64,000 nt of DNA, from assembly GCF_035975855.1 (NCBI RefSeq), contig NZ_CP109056.1, forward strand, positions 62,001 through 126,000, given 5' to 3'. A program made the position numbers and the translations under genes. Numbering within the stretch: the first letter of the stretch is position 1; every line of letters starts with the position of its first letter. Under the pieces are notes generated by a model. The model saw only the letters and a program-made list of their open reading frames with translations. It made no database searches and had not been told where the DNA came from. Shown piece by piece: positions 16,731 through 25,300 of the stretch. Source of the stretch: Streptomyces sp. NBC_01304 (GTDB lineage Bacteria > Actinomycetota > Actinomycetes > Streptomycetales > Streptomycetaceae).

Positions 16731-17622
16731 GGGTGATGACCTCCAATAGGCGCCGCAGCGCCGACAGCGGGTACAGGCAGGGATGGGGCATGGCGGGCTG
16801 CTCGGTGGCGGCCAGCAGGGCCCGGTACATGTGCTGGCGCAGGATCTGGTGATCGGGCGCGGCCGCCTCGGGGCCGAGTCCGGCTTCGAGGTTGCGCCCG
16901 CGGACCACCAGGCGCTGGCCGTCGGCCAGGTGCAGGATCACGTGATGGTGCGGGGGCGCGTCACTGTCCACGCGGGCTCGGACCTTGAGCGTGGCGCCGG
17001 TCTCGAAGCGAACGTCGGCGTCGATGCGGTCCTCGGTCTCCGCCCAGTCCCGGGTGTGGGTGCGGGCGGCCGTGCACGCGGAGATGGCGCTGGTGTTCAT
17101 CAGGCGCACGGCAAGGGCGAGGCCGTGGATGGCCTGCTGGTGCAGGACGCCTCCGGCGGTGGCGTACTGGGTGCGCCAGCCGCGGTAGTAGGGCCGGTCC
17201 CGGCGGCACACCAGCGTCACCTCGGCGTGCTCGACGACGGGGGGCTTGTGCAGCAGCTCGGCGAGGCCGGGGGCGAAGTGCGGCTGGAACCCGACGAACA
17301 CCCGCTCATCGCCCGGTTGGGGCGCCAGTTGCGCGGCATCGAGCGCGGCTGGCTTCTCGACCAGGACGTACGCGCCGGTCGCGGCCGCGGTGCGGGCGAT
17401 CTTCAGAGCGGTGCCTGGCGGGGTGGCGACGGTGACCAGGTGGGGACGCAGGGCGGCGAGCGCGGTCTGCCAGTCGTCGAACCGCCGCCATCCCGCCGCG
17501 ACGATCGTGCTGGGGGCGGGGTCGGCGATCCCTGCCACCTGGGCGCCCTCGATCTGTCCGAGGGCGTGAAGGTGCTTGGCGCCGACCTCGCCCGCGCCCA
17601 CGAGCAGTACCCGAGCGGTCAT
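16690..17622 (-). CDS. Gfo/Idh/MocA-family oxidoreductase
   Basis: 310 aa from ATG 17622 (ATGA with the TIM-barrel gene). An N-terminal Rossmann fold VLLVGAGEVGAKHLHALGQI is followed by the family lysine motif VLVEKPAAL. A C-terminal sheet domain contains GGVLHQQAIHGLALAVRL, whose His lies in the catalytic helix position, and RARVDSDAPPHHHVILHLADG. These enzymes oxidise or reduce sugar and inositol hydroxyls with NAD(P). Paired with a xylose-isomerase-like TIM barrel, the usual partner in inositol/sugar routes, it points to a cyclitol or sugar substrate. Confidence 0.85.
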   Translation of the reverse strand: MTARVLLVGAGEVGAKHLHALGQIEGAQVAGIADPAPSTIVAAGWRRFDDWQTALAALRPHLVTVATPPGTALKIARTAAATGAYVLVEKPAALDAAQLAPQPGDERVFVGFQPHFAPGLAELLHKPPVVEHAEVTLVCRRDRPYYRGWRTQYATAGGVLHQQAIHGLALAVRLMNTSAISACTAARTHTRDWAETEDRIDADVRFETGATLKVRARVDSDAPPHHHVILHLADGQRLVVRGRNLEAGLGPEAAAPDHQILRQHMYRALLAATEQPAMPHPCLYPLSALRRLLEVITHVYDSARPVPAAA

Positions 17623-18458
17623 GTCCGCGTTCCGGAGGTCGCGGTGCGCAGGAAGGCGGCGCCCTCGCGCAGCGCGGCCGCGGGGTCGTCGCGGACGTGG
17701 GTTTCCAGCGCGTACGGCAGCCCGGGACGGACCTGTTCCAGGACGGGCAGCAGCCGGGAGTAGGGGACGTGTCCGGCGCCGGCCGCGACGAAGTCCTTCC
17801 ACCCCTCATGACCGGGGATGAAGTCCTTGATGTGGACGTAGTCGACGTACGGGGCGAGCTCGGCGACCGTGCCGGCATCGGCCTGGCCGACCTCGTGCAG
17901 GTTGCCCAGGTCGAGCCAGAGCCGCAGCCGGTCATGACGCCGCAGTACCTCGAGCAGCGGGTGGGCCGTGGCGATCGTGCACACTGGTTCGTTCTCCAGC
18001 AGCAGGCGCACGTTGGCCCGGTCGGCCTGGTCCAGGGCGTAGGTGAGCAGCCGGTCCCCCAGGAGCGCGTCCTGGGGGCCGTGTTCGACCTTCAGGTGGG
18101 AGAAGATCCGGACCCGCTCGGTGCCCAGCAGTTGCGCGACGTGCAGCGCCCGGTCGATCCACTGGGTCCGTTCGGAGGCTGGAACTCGGGTGGGGAAGCC
18201 GAAGCTGTCCACCTGTCCCGTGGCCGCCTCGGGGCGGCACCACTTCCATAGCGGGGAGGCCAGCGCGGCCACCGTCAGCTCTCGCTCGTCGGCCAACTCC
18301 CGGATGTGAAGGAGCTGTTCATCGGCGAGCAGGAGGGCGTTGGCCCCGTAGGCGGACCGGATCTCCAGCCGCCCGATACCCAGGGCAACCGCGAGATCCA
18401 TTCCCGCCACCGGGTCTGCTCCGAGTTCATCCGGGTTGAGCACGAGGTGACCGTGCAT
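17619..18458 (-). CDS. Xylose isomerase-like TIM-barrel enzyme
   Basis: 279 aa; ATG 18458 has AAGGAG about 8 bases upstream and heads the operon. Barrel strands carry the expected metal ligands: LLLENEP (Glu), LRLWLDLGNLHEVG (Asp), DYVHIKDFIPG (His/Lys/Asp) and YALETHVRDDP (Glu). This is the AP-endonuclease-2/sugar isomerase-epimerase family (IolE, IolI, dehydratases and epimerases). Together with the next gene it forms the cyclitol/sugar module of the operon. Confidence 0.85.
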   Translation of the reverse strand: MHGHLVLNPDELGADPVAGMDLAVALGIGRLEIRSAYGANALLLADEQLLHIRELADERELTVAALASPLWKWCRPEAATGQVDSFGFPTRVPASERTQWIDRALHVAQLLGTERVRIFSHLKVEHGPQDALLGDRLLTYALDQADRANVRLLLENEPVCTIATAHPLLEVLRRHDRLRLWLDLGNLHEVGQADAGTVAELAPYVDYVHIKDFIPGHEGWKDFVAAGAGHVPYSRLLPVLEQVRPGLPYALETHVRDDPAAALREGAAFLRTATSGTRT

Positions 18459-18494
18459 AAGACCATCTCCTTCAGATCGGCGGACTGCGGTCGG

Positions 18495-18581
18495 TCACCC
18501 TCGCGGCGGGCCGGGCGGGGGCGGCTGGGGAACCGGTGGCGGAGGCGGTGGCGGGGGCGGGGGAGGAGGCGGTTGAGGCAT
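18495..18581 (-). CDS. Poly-proline leader peptide candidate
   Basis: ATG 18581 opens 28 codons encoding M-P-Q followed by thirteen consecutive prolines, then V-P-Q, four prolines and a short Gly/Pro/Arg tail, ending 36 bases before the first operon gene. Mixed CCG/CCC/CCT/CCA codons argue against simple slippage of a repeat. Ribosomes stall on proline runs and need EF-P, so translation of this leader could gate the operon. The ribosome site is weak (AGG about 14 bases upstream) and GC-rich DNA produces such runs by chance, so this is a hypothesis. Confidence 0.35.
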   Translation of the reverse strand: MPQPPPPPPPPPPPPPVPQPPPPGPPRG

Positions 18582-18706
18582 GGCGACGAGACCTGCCCTT
18601 CAGGGATTCGTCGAGAACGGGAGCCGCGAGAGGCGACAACTCCGCTGGTTCAACGTGGTGTTGAGCCGCCTTCACCTTGCTCGCGCGCCCCGGGCCACAG
18701 CCATCT

Positions 18707-18730
18707 GACGGCCCTATAGGACGGCCCTAT
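18707..18730. promoter_or_regulatory. Direct repeat of GACGGCCCTAT, possible operator
   Basis: GACGGCCCTAT occurs at 18707-18717 and again at 18720-18730, spaced 13 bases, about 90 bases before the XRE gene. A tandem site next to a regulator gene suggests autoregulation or control of the divergent operon. Confidence 0.4.
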
Positions 18731-18816
18731 GCGGCCTCGCCCGGAGTGACTGACAACACGTCACTGGGCATCTACGCTGGGTAGGCCGATCTCCCCCTCC
18801 CCCAAGGGGATCCACG

Positions 18817-20235
18817 ATGCGCCCCACCGCTGCGTTAACCGTGCCCCCCGATCTGTGGGAGCGAGAAGAGCTCCGCGTCGCACTGGCCGTGCGCCCGCCG
18901 GACATCCGGACGGTGTTCAAGACCGTCCGGAAGTACACCGGCGCGAGCCAGACCACCGTCGGTGCCCTGGTGGGCCTGGCCCAGTCCGATGTGAGCGAGA
19001 TCGAGCGCGGTGAGCGCGAAGTTCAGACCTTCGAAGTCCTCGACCGCATCGCCGCCGGCCTGAACATCCCCCCAGATCTCCTGCATTCCTCCCCGGACAC
19101 GTCATTCACTCAACCGGATGCGGCCGAGCGCTTCTCCGCCGTCGCACGCACCACGGCCACTAGGGTGAGGACCGGACCCGAGCAGGCGCTGGAGGACGAT
19201 GTGCGACGTCGCAAACTGATGACCGGCGCCCTGGGCCTGAGCCTCGGCATTCTGGCCAACCCGACCGCAGCGTCCGCGGCAACCGGCGCCCCGACCGGGG
19301 CTCTGGAACTGTCCCTGTTCGAGCCTGCACCGGCCGAGCCGGTCACCGTCCGCGATCTCACCGTGGCCCTCGCGCACGCCCGCGCCGCATTCACCGACGC
19401 CCACTACGCCGCCCTCGGCCAGGCCCTGCCCGGGTTGATCGCTGCGGCCGAAGCCACCCGCGACGCCTCGTCCGGGCGGCAGCGGGAGTACGCCCACGCC
19501 TGCGTCGCCCGTTCCTACATTCTGGCCACCGAACTCGCGGTCAAGGAACATTCGGAGGCCGCCTGGGTCACCGCCGACCGGTCGCTCACCGCGGCCCGGT
19601 CCAGCGGAGATGCCCAGGTCGTCAGCGAAGCCGCGCGGGTCGTCGCCATCACCATGCGACGTGCCGGCCGCAGCCGCGCTGCTGTCGACTTCCTGCACCG
19701 CACCGCCCTGTCCGTCACCGAGAACCCGCGGACACCCGACGCTTCCGCGCTCGCAGCGCAGACCTGCCTCCTGCTCACCGCGGCCTACACCGCCGCGTGC
19801 GGGCGCCAGCGCGGCGAAGCCCTCGACCTGCTCGACCACGCCGAGGAGACCGCGGGCCGCATCCCGGCCGGCCATCCTCAACTCGGGCTGCTCACCATCG
19901 CCGCGAGCCCTGCCGAGTGCGCCATGTACCGGATCAGCGTCCACAACGCCCTCGGCACCCCGGACGAGGCCGTCGGCGCCGCGCGCACGATCACGGCCGA
20001 GCAGCTGTCCAGCACGGAGCGCGTCGCCCGGTGGATGACCGAGACCACACGCATGTGGCACAAGATGGGCGACGACCAGCGCGCGTACGCGGGCCTGCGC
20101 GCCCTGGACCGTGTGGCGCCGGAGGAACTGCGGCGACCGGCGATGAAGGCCTTCACCGCGGACATGCTGTACTCGCCCCAACACCTTCCCGGTTTCAAGG
20201 ATTTCGCGATCCGTACCGGCGCGGTCGCAGCCTAG
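18817..20235 (+). CDS. XRE-family regulator with TPR-like C-terminus
   Basis: 472 aa, AGGGG 8 bases before ATG 18817. The helix-turn-helix is at about residues 30-85 (TVFKTVRKYTGASQTTVGAL, VGLAQSDVSEIERGER). It is followed by a basic RRRKLMTGALGLSLG stretch, then helical tetratricopeptide-like repeats to the end. This design is common in Streptomyces cluster-situated regulators. It is divergent to the eight-gene operon, whose expression it probably controls. Its stop overlaps the imuB stop on the other strand in the palindrome CTAG. Confidence 0.85.
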   Translation: MRPTAALTVPPDLWEREELRVALAVRPPDIRTVFKTVRKYTGASQTTVGALVGLAQSDVSEIERGEREVQTFEVLDRIAAGLNIPPDLLHSSPDTSFTQPDAAERFSAVARTTATRVRTGPEQALEDDVRRRKLMTGALGLSLGILANPTAASAATGAPTGALELSLFEPAPAEPVTVRDLTVALAHARAAFTDAHYAALGQALPGLIAAAEATRDASSGRQREYAHACVARSYILATELAVKEHSEAAWVTADRSLTAARSSGDAQVVSEAARVVAITMRRAGRSRAAVDFLHRTALSVTENPRTPDASALAAQTCLLLTAAYTAACGRQRGEALDLLDHAEETAGRIPAGHPQLGLLTIAASPAECAMYRISVHNALGTPDEAVGAARTITAEQLSSTERVARWMTETTRMWHKMGDDQRAYAGLRALDRVAPEELRRPAMKAFTADMLYSPQHLPGFKDFAIRTGAVAA

Positions 20236-21254
20236 TGACGTGCTGGCCGCCGGGTGACGGCTAGGGCCGCAGGTTTGATCACGTCGGCTCCGTACCGCCG
20301 TCGTGCGCGGTCCGCGACCGCCTCAACGAGGAGCGCCTTGTCGACGCCTTGGTCGAAGGTGAGTTGACGGCTGGAGAGTTCGGCGGCGCGCAGTCCCTCG
20401 GCCTTCAGAGAGATGGCCCGGACGCGGGCTCGTTGGAGGCCGAGTGTCTCGTAGAGGTCGTACGCGGAGCGGGCCAGGACCACGGTGTGGTTGGTGGCCT
20501 CGGCCAGTGTCCGGCTCCTGGACGTGGTGGAGCGGTCCGCGTAGCGAATCTCGATGGCGATGCCCTTGGCCGCTTGTGCTTCCGATCTGAGCCGACTGCC
20601 GAGTTGGCCGGCCAGCTCCAGCAGAGCCCGCCGGTGTTGAGCAGGCTCGAGTTCGTCGCGTGCGAAACGGTGCGAGGCACTTGCGGATTGCGCAACTGGC
20701 TCGGGCACCACGAGGCGGTCATCGCGTCCATGAGCACGTTCGTGCAGGGCACGGCCGACAGAGCCGCCGAGGATTCGCTGCAGGGTGAGGAGCGGGGTGT
20801 CCGCGACGTCGCCGATGGTATGGAGACCGTACTGGGAAAGCGCCCTGGCGGTCGTGGGCCCGACGCCCCACAGCGAGGCGGTGGCCCGGGGCCGCAGGAA
20901 CGCGCGGATCTCCGCGGGGTCGTGGCCGATCACGGTCGTCTCACCGGGTGGGGTGACGGCGGCCGCCATGGCCGACACCATTCGGGAAGGGCCCGCGGCC
21001 GCGGTCGTCTCGACTCCGAGCAAGGCGAGGGCACGCAGCCGGATAAGGGCCGCTATGCCTGCCGCGTCCCGGTCCCAGAAGCGCAGCGCGCCAGTGAGGT
21101 CGACCGCAATGGCGTCCGGGGGAAGAGCCATCACCTGCGGGGTGACATCGCGGACCAGGGCAAGGACCTGGTCGTACAGTTCGCCGTCGGCGGGGCCGAT
21201 GTTGTGCAGGCACAGGTGGAGGATGCTGCGCGGGGCCTTGGACACGGCGCTCAC
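20232..21254 (-). CDS. imuB: ImuB-type Y-family polymerase homologue, probably non-catalytic
   Basis: 340 aa from GTG 21254. Y-family features are visible: the palm with VTPQVMALPPDAIAVDLTGAL, the helix-hairpin-helix LWGVGPTTARALSQYGLHTIGDVAD and the little-finger region with LQRILGGSVGRALHERAHG. The two catalytic acidic motifs of active enzymes (DxDxFxxxVE, SIDE) are not present; the first reads HLCLHNIGP. This is the ImuB pattern, a scaffold for the DnaE2 polymerase in SOS mutagenesis. Its start codon and the bases before it are a duplicate of the dnaE2/imuB junction found 1022 bases away, so it was once directly coupled to dnaE2. Confidence 0.8.
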   Translation of the reverse strand: MSAVSKAPRSILHLCLHNIGPADGELYDQVLALVRDVTPQVMALPPDAIAVDLTGALRFWDRDAAGIAALIRLRALALLGVETTAAAGPSRMVSAMAAAVTPPGETTVIGHDPAEIRAFLRPRATASLWGVGPTTARALSQYGLHTIGDVADTPLLTLQRILGGSVGRALHERAHGRDDRLVVPEPVAQSASASHRFARDELEPAQHRRALLELAGQLGSRLRSEAQAAKGIAIEIRYADRSTTSRSRTLAEATNHTVVLARSAYDLYETLGLQRARVRAISLKAEGLRAAELSSRQLTFDQGVDKALLVEAVADRARRRYGADVIKPAALAVTRRPARH

Positions 21255-21315
21255 CGTGCCGATCCGGGTCTGCGGCGCGAGAGGCTGCGCAGGTCGGCCG
21301 AGCGGAGCCCAGCAG
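21191..21315. repeat. 125-bp direct repeat, copy next to intact imuB
   Basis: This copy aligns without gaps to 22213-22337 with roughly 14 mismatches. On the minus strand it reads the end of a dnaE2-like C-terminus (LRSADL...PGSAR, stop) and the first 22 codons of imuB, starting at GTG 21254. The offset is 1022 bases. Confidence 0.85.
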
Positions 21316-21529
21316 TCTGAATAGTGGAGATCCGGTGGGTTCCCTGGCTCCCCGCGATACAGTCGCAGCGCGCCCCTCCCGAGGCGTGCCCCGGCCTGGG
21401 CCCACCACCTGGCCGTGATCGGCGAACCGTGCTGCCGCGCGGCGGTGAGGCTGAATTGGTGCCGTTCTTCCGCACCTTCGGTGTCGGTCGGGGTGGGCCG
21501 CCGAGTCCGAAGATGCAGGAGTCCAGGCG

Positions 21530-22198
21530 ATGACACCCCCCTCTGGCAAGCGTCCGAACACAAGCAACCGACAGCGGGTCGCCAAGGCCCTCCAGCGCGC
21601 GACCGGATGGACCTACCAGCAGGCACTCCAGCGTGTCGAAGACGCCGCTACCCGCGGCCTGCTCCCGCCCGTGCTGGACGCAGCCGGCCGTGAAGCCGCC
21701 GTACGGATGCTGAGCAGCGGCAACACGCTTCCCCCGGCGCCGGGCTCGGACAGCCCACCCCCGAACCCCGGCGGGCCGGACGAGCGCACGGGCGGCACCA
21801 TCCCGCAGGGCATCACGGTGATCCCCGACGGCCGCGGCAGCGTGTACATGCGGCCTCTCACGCCGGAAGAAGAGGCTGCACTCCCCAAGCGGCCGTACAA
21901 CGCCGGCTCGCTCACGTACGTCCAGGATCCGATGCGCTATCGGGCCACCTTTGAGAGCTCCGGCCATTACGAGCCGCTGGCCCGCCCCTTCGACAACCTG
22001 AGCGATGCGCAACGGTGCTGCGAACAGAAGTTGCTGACCCAACACCCTGACGCTCAGATGCGCTGGGAGCCGATCGACGAACCCAATACGAGCTGGGCGA
22101 TGGAGGTGTACACCGCCGAGCTCGGCTCCTTCGCGGAGTTCGGCTACCGCGTGACCCTTCTCGGTTCCGACTTCGACTACGGGCCGAATCACTGGTAG
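21530..22198 (+). CDS. Unknown 222-aa protein lying between imuB and dnaE2
   Basis: ATG 21530, AGGAG 9 bases upstream, opposite in direction to the polymerase genes around it. The N-terminal 50 residues are helical and basic (NRQRVAKALQRATGWTYQQALQRV), followed by a Pro/Gly-rich linker. The second half has strands and aromatic residues (MRYRATFESSGHYEPLARPF, RVTLLGSDFDYGPNHW). I do not recognise it. It is flanked by the 125-bp direct repeats, so it is cargo inserted into a former dnaE2-imuB operon. Confidence 0.6.
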   Translation: MTPPSGKRPNTSNRQRVAKALQRATGWTYQQALQRVEDAATRGLLPPVLDAAGREAAVRMLSSGNTLPPAPGSDSPPPNPGGPDERTGGTIPQGITVIPDGRGSVYMRPLTPEEEAALPKRPYNAGSLTYVQDPMRYRATFESSGHYEPLARPFDNLSDAQRCCEQKLLTQHPDAQMRWEPIDEPNTSWAMEVYTAELGSFAEFGYRVTLLGSDFDYGPNHW

Positions 22199-22212
22199 CC
22201 CTGCTCTGCCCG

Positions 22213-22276
22213 CGGGGCCGACGTTGTGCAGGCACCGGTGGAGGACGCTGTGCGCAGCCTTGGACACGGCGCTCAC
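22213..22276 (-). pseudogene. Remnant of imuB start after dnaE2
   Basis: GTG 22276 overlaps the dnaE2 stop in GTGA, the usual coupling, and the first residues (VSAVSKAAHSVLHRCLHNVG) match the intact imuB start (VSAVSKAPRSILHLCLHNIG). Homology ends after about 22 codons where the cargo segment begins. It marks the ancestral junction. Confidence 0.75.
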
Positions 22277-22337
22277 CCTGCCGAACCGGGACTGCGGTGC
22301 GAGAGGTGGCGCAGGTCCGCCGAGCGGAGCCCGGCAG
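22213..22337. repeat. 125-bp direct repeat, copy at the end of dnaE2
   Basis: Matches 21191-21315. On the minus strand it covers the real last codons of dnaE2 (stop at 22273-22275) and a broken imuB start. Confidence 0.85.
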
Positions 22338-25300
22338 GCTGGAGATCGGAGCCGGGGTGCAGTTTCGCTCCAGCGGTGCCGTCCCGCAACGTCCGCCCGG
22401 TGTCCGCGGTTTGGGCGGGCGTGGGCGCCGGGGTGGCGCGGCCCAGGGCGTCGAGCGCGGCCTGGGGTCCATGGTCGCGGCGGATCGCGGCGATCTCATC
22501 GAGGTCCCAGGCCATGGCGCCGATGACGGTGCGCCGGTTGCCGCGCCGAGCTTCGACCGTCCCGCGCACGAGCAGCAGGCTGGAGTGGAAAACGGTCTTG
22601 GCGCAGGTGTGAGAGTCCTCGAAGAAGGCCAGATCAACAAGCCCTGAAACATCCTCAATTGTGGCAAATATGACTCTTTTGCCTGAGGGGATGGGCGGGG
22701 TCTGGGTGGCGGCCTTGACGCCCGCGACGAGAACCGGCTGTCCGTGGTGCAGGCCCTGCAGGTGTTTGGCGTCGGTGGCGCCGAGTTCGCGCAGCAGGCG
22801 GTGGTGGTGCTCGAGGAGGTGGTGGGTGAGGTCGACGCTGAGGACCTCGAGTTCGGCGGACAGGGTCTCGCGGCTGGTCATCTCGGGCAGGCCGGTGGCC
22901 TCGGCGGCCACGAGGTCGCCTCCGAGGGGCAGTTGTCCGTCCGCGGCGGTGCGGTTGCGGGACTGGCGGTGCAGTTCGGTGGCCTGGAGCAGGAGGTCCC
23001 GGCGGTTCAGGGTGCCCTGCAGTTCTCCGAGGGCGCCGATCTGGATCAGGCGCTGGGCGAGCGGGAGGGAGGGGCGGGCGCGCTGCCACAGGTCCTGAAG
23101 CGAGAAGTAGGGCTGGCCGGCCTCGATCCGGGCCGCTTCGGCATCGCTGATGCCGCGGACCGTGGACAGGGCCAGGCGTACTCCCCAGCCCTGCGCGGTC
23201 TGCTCCACGCGGTAGGTGGTGTGGGAGGCGCTGACGTCGACGGGCAGGATCTCGACGCCCTGCCGTCGGGCGTCCTGGACCAGGATGCGCCGGCTCCACA
23301 TGCCGGGGTCGTGCTCCAGTACGCCGGCGAAGAAGGCGGCCGGGTGGTGCGTCTTGAGCCATGCGGACTGGATGGCGGGCACGGCGAAGGCAAGAGCGTG
23401 TGCCCGACAAAATCCGTATGCCCCGAACTCGCGGACGTCCGCCCAGACTTCGTCGGTCACGGTGGTGCTGTAGCCGCGGGCGGTGGCGGCCTGCCGGAAC
23501 CATGTCTCGACCCTGGGGAGGCGGTTGGGGTCGGCCAGGGCCCGGCGGGCGACGTCGCCGGCGGCACGGTCGCATCCGGTCAACTGCACGAAGATCATGA
23601 TTAGTTGCTCGTGCCAGATCACGACGCCGTACGTGTCGTCCATGATCGGCACGAGGTCGGGGTGCGGATAGTGCGGCTCCTCACGCCTGTGACGTGCGTT
23701 AATAAACCGTTCGGGCATCCCACTCGCGACGGGTCCCGGACGGAAAAGACTGATGTCGGCGACGATGTCCGCGAGGTTCTGCGGCTGCAGCCGCGAGATG
23801 AGGTCCTGCTGCCCGCTCGACTCAATGTTGAAGCAGCCCAGGACTCGCCCGCTGCGGATGAGCTCGAAGGTCGCCTCATCGGCGAGGTCGACGTGGTCGG
23901 GCGAGTCGAGGTCGAGCTGGCGGCCGGTGGTGCGGCGGATCTCGCCGACTGCGTGCGCCATCGCCGATTGGAGTCTCACGCCGAGCACATCAAGCTTCAG
24001 GAGCCCGAGATCCTCGACGTCGACCTTGTCGGCTTGCAACATGGGATATCCGGCTGGGGTGGGCTGGACGGGCAGTCGGTCCAGGAGCGACGCGTTGGAG
24101 ATGATCACGCCGCAGGGGTGCATGGCGTACCCGCGCGGAAGACCGTCGAGGCCCGCCGCGAGCTCCCACAGAGGTCCGAACTGCTCGGCTTCCGCCGCGA
24201 GTTGCTGCAGTTCGGGCAGCTCTCGCAAGGCGCTGGGAATGTCGCAGGCCCTGACGTGCGGAAAGGCCTTCGCGATCCGGTCGACGGTCTGCGGCTCCAA
24301 CCCCAGGGCGAGGCCGGTGTCCCGCAGGGCGTGTCGAGCCCGGTACGTCTCGGGCATCCCGGTGACCGCGACGCGTGCGCTCCCGAATCTCTTGAAGATC
24401 GCGTCATACACCTCGAGCCGGCGGGCCGACTCCACGTCCAGGTCGATGTCGGGCAGCGAGGTCCGCCGCGGGGACAGGAACCGTTCGAACAAAAGCCGGT
24501 TCTTGAGGGGATCGGCGGTGGCGACGAACAAGGCGTGGTTGACCATGGAGCCGGCGCCCGAGCCGCGCGCGGCCACGCGGATTCCCATCGCCCGGACGTC
24601 CGCGACGACTTGGGCGACCGCGATGAAGTAGCCCTCGAAGTGCATGTCCCCGATGATCTTGAGTTCGTAGTTCAGTTGGGCCATCGCGTGCTCGTCGCGG
24701 TCCAGGCCGCGGGCGACCATCCCGGCCTCGCAGCGCTGGCGCAGCAGCCGCATCCCGTCTCCCGGCTCCCGGCCGGCCCCCACTACCTGCGGTTCGGGAA
24801 AGTGCGGCCGGCCCAGCCCCAGATCCCGGACCGGATCGACTCGGCAGGCTTCGGCGGTCTGGACGGTCTCTTCCAGCAGTTGCTCGGCGCGCCGGGCGGG
24901 TGCGTCTGCGGCCGCGGCGACTTCCTCGGCGATCCGGCGCATCGCGGTCGCGTCCTTGAGGTAGCGCTCGCCGCAGTCGACGGGACCCTTGCGCGGGATG
25001 GGGCGCAGCAGCCGGGCGGCGTCCAGGACGTCGGCGAGCCGGTGCTGGCCGGCGGTGGCGTACCGGGCTGCGTTGCTCAGCACCACGGGGACGCCGGCCC
25101 GGTCGCCCAGCCTCAGGGTGTGGCCGGCCAGCCGCCGCGATCCCGGACCCAGGCCGGACAGTCCGTAGGACACCGCTTCGAGGCGCAGGTTCTCGCCCGC
25201 GACGTCCCGCCAGGGGGTCAGCAGTTGTTCGGCGAGGTCCGCGCGGCCGGCGGAGAGCGCCCGCGCCGGCTCCGAGGCGGGACCGAGCAGCACCATCAGC

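Larger units (their letters stand above)
18459..18816. other. Divergent control region of the operon and the XRE regulator
   Basis: 358 bases between the leftward operon (ATG 18458) and the rightward XRE gene (ATG 18817). It holds a poly-proline leader ORF on the operon side (18495-18581) and a 13-base-period direct repeat on the regulator side (18707-18730). Both promoters must lie here. Confidence 0.55.
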
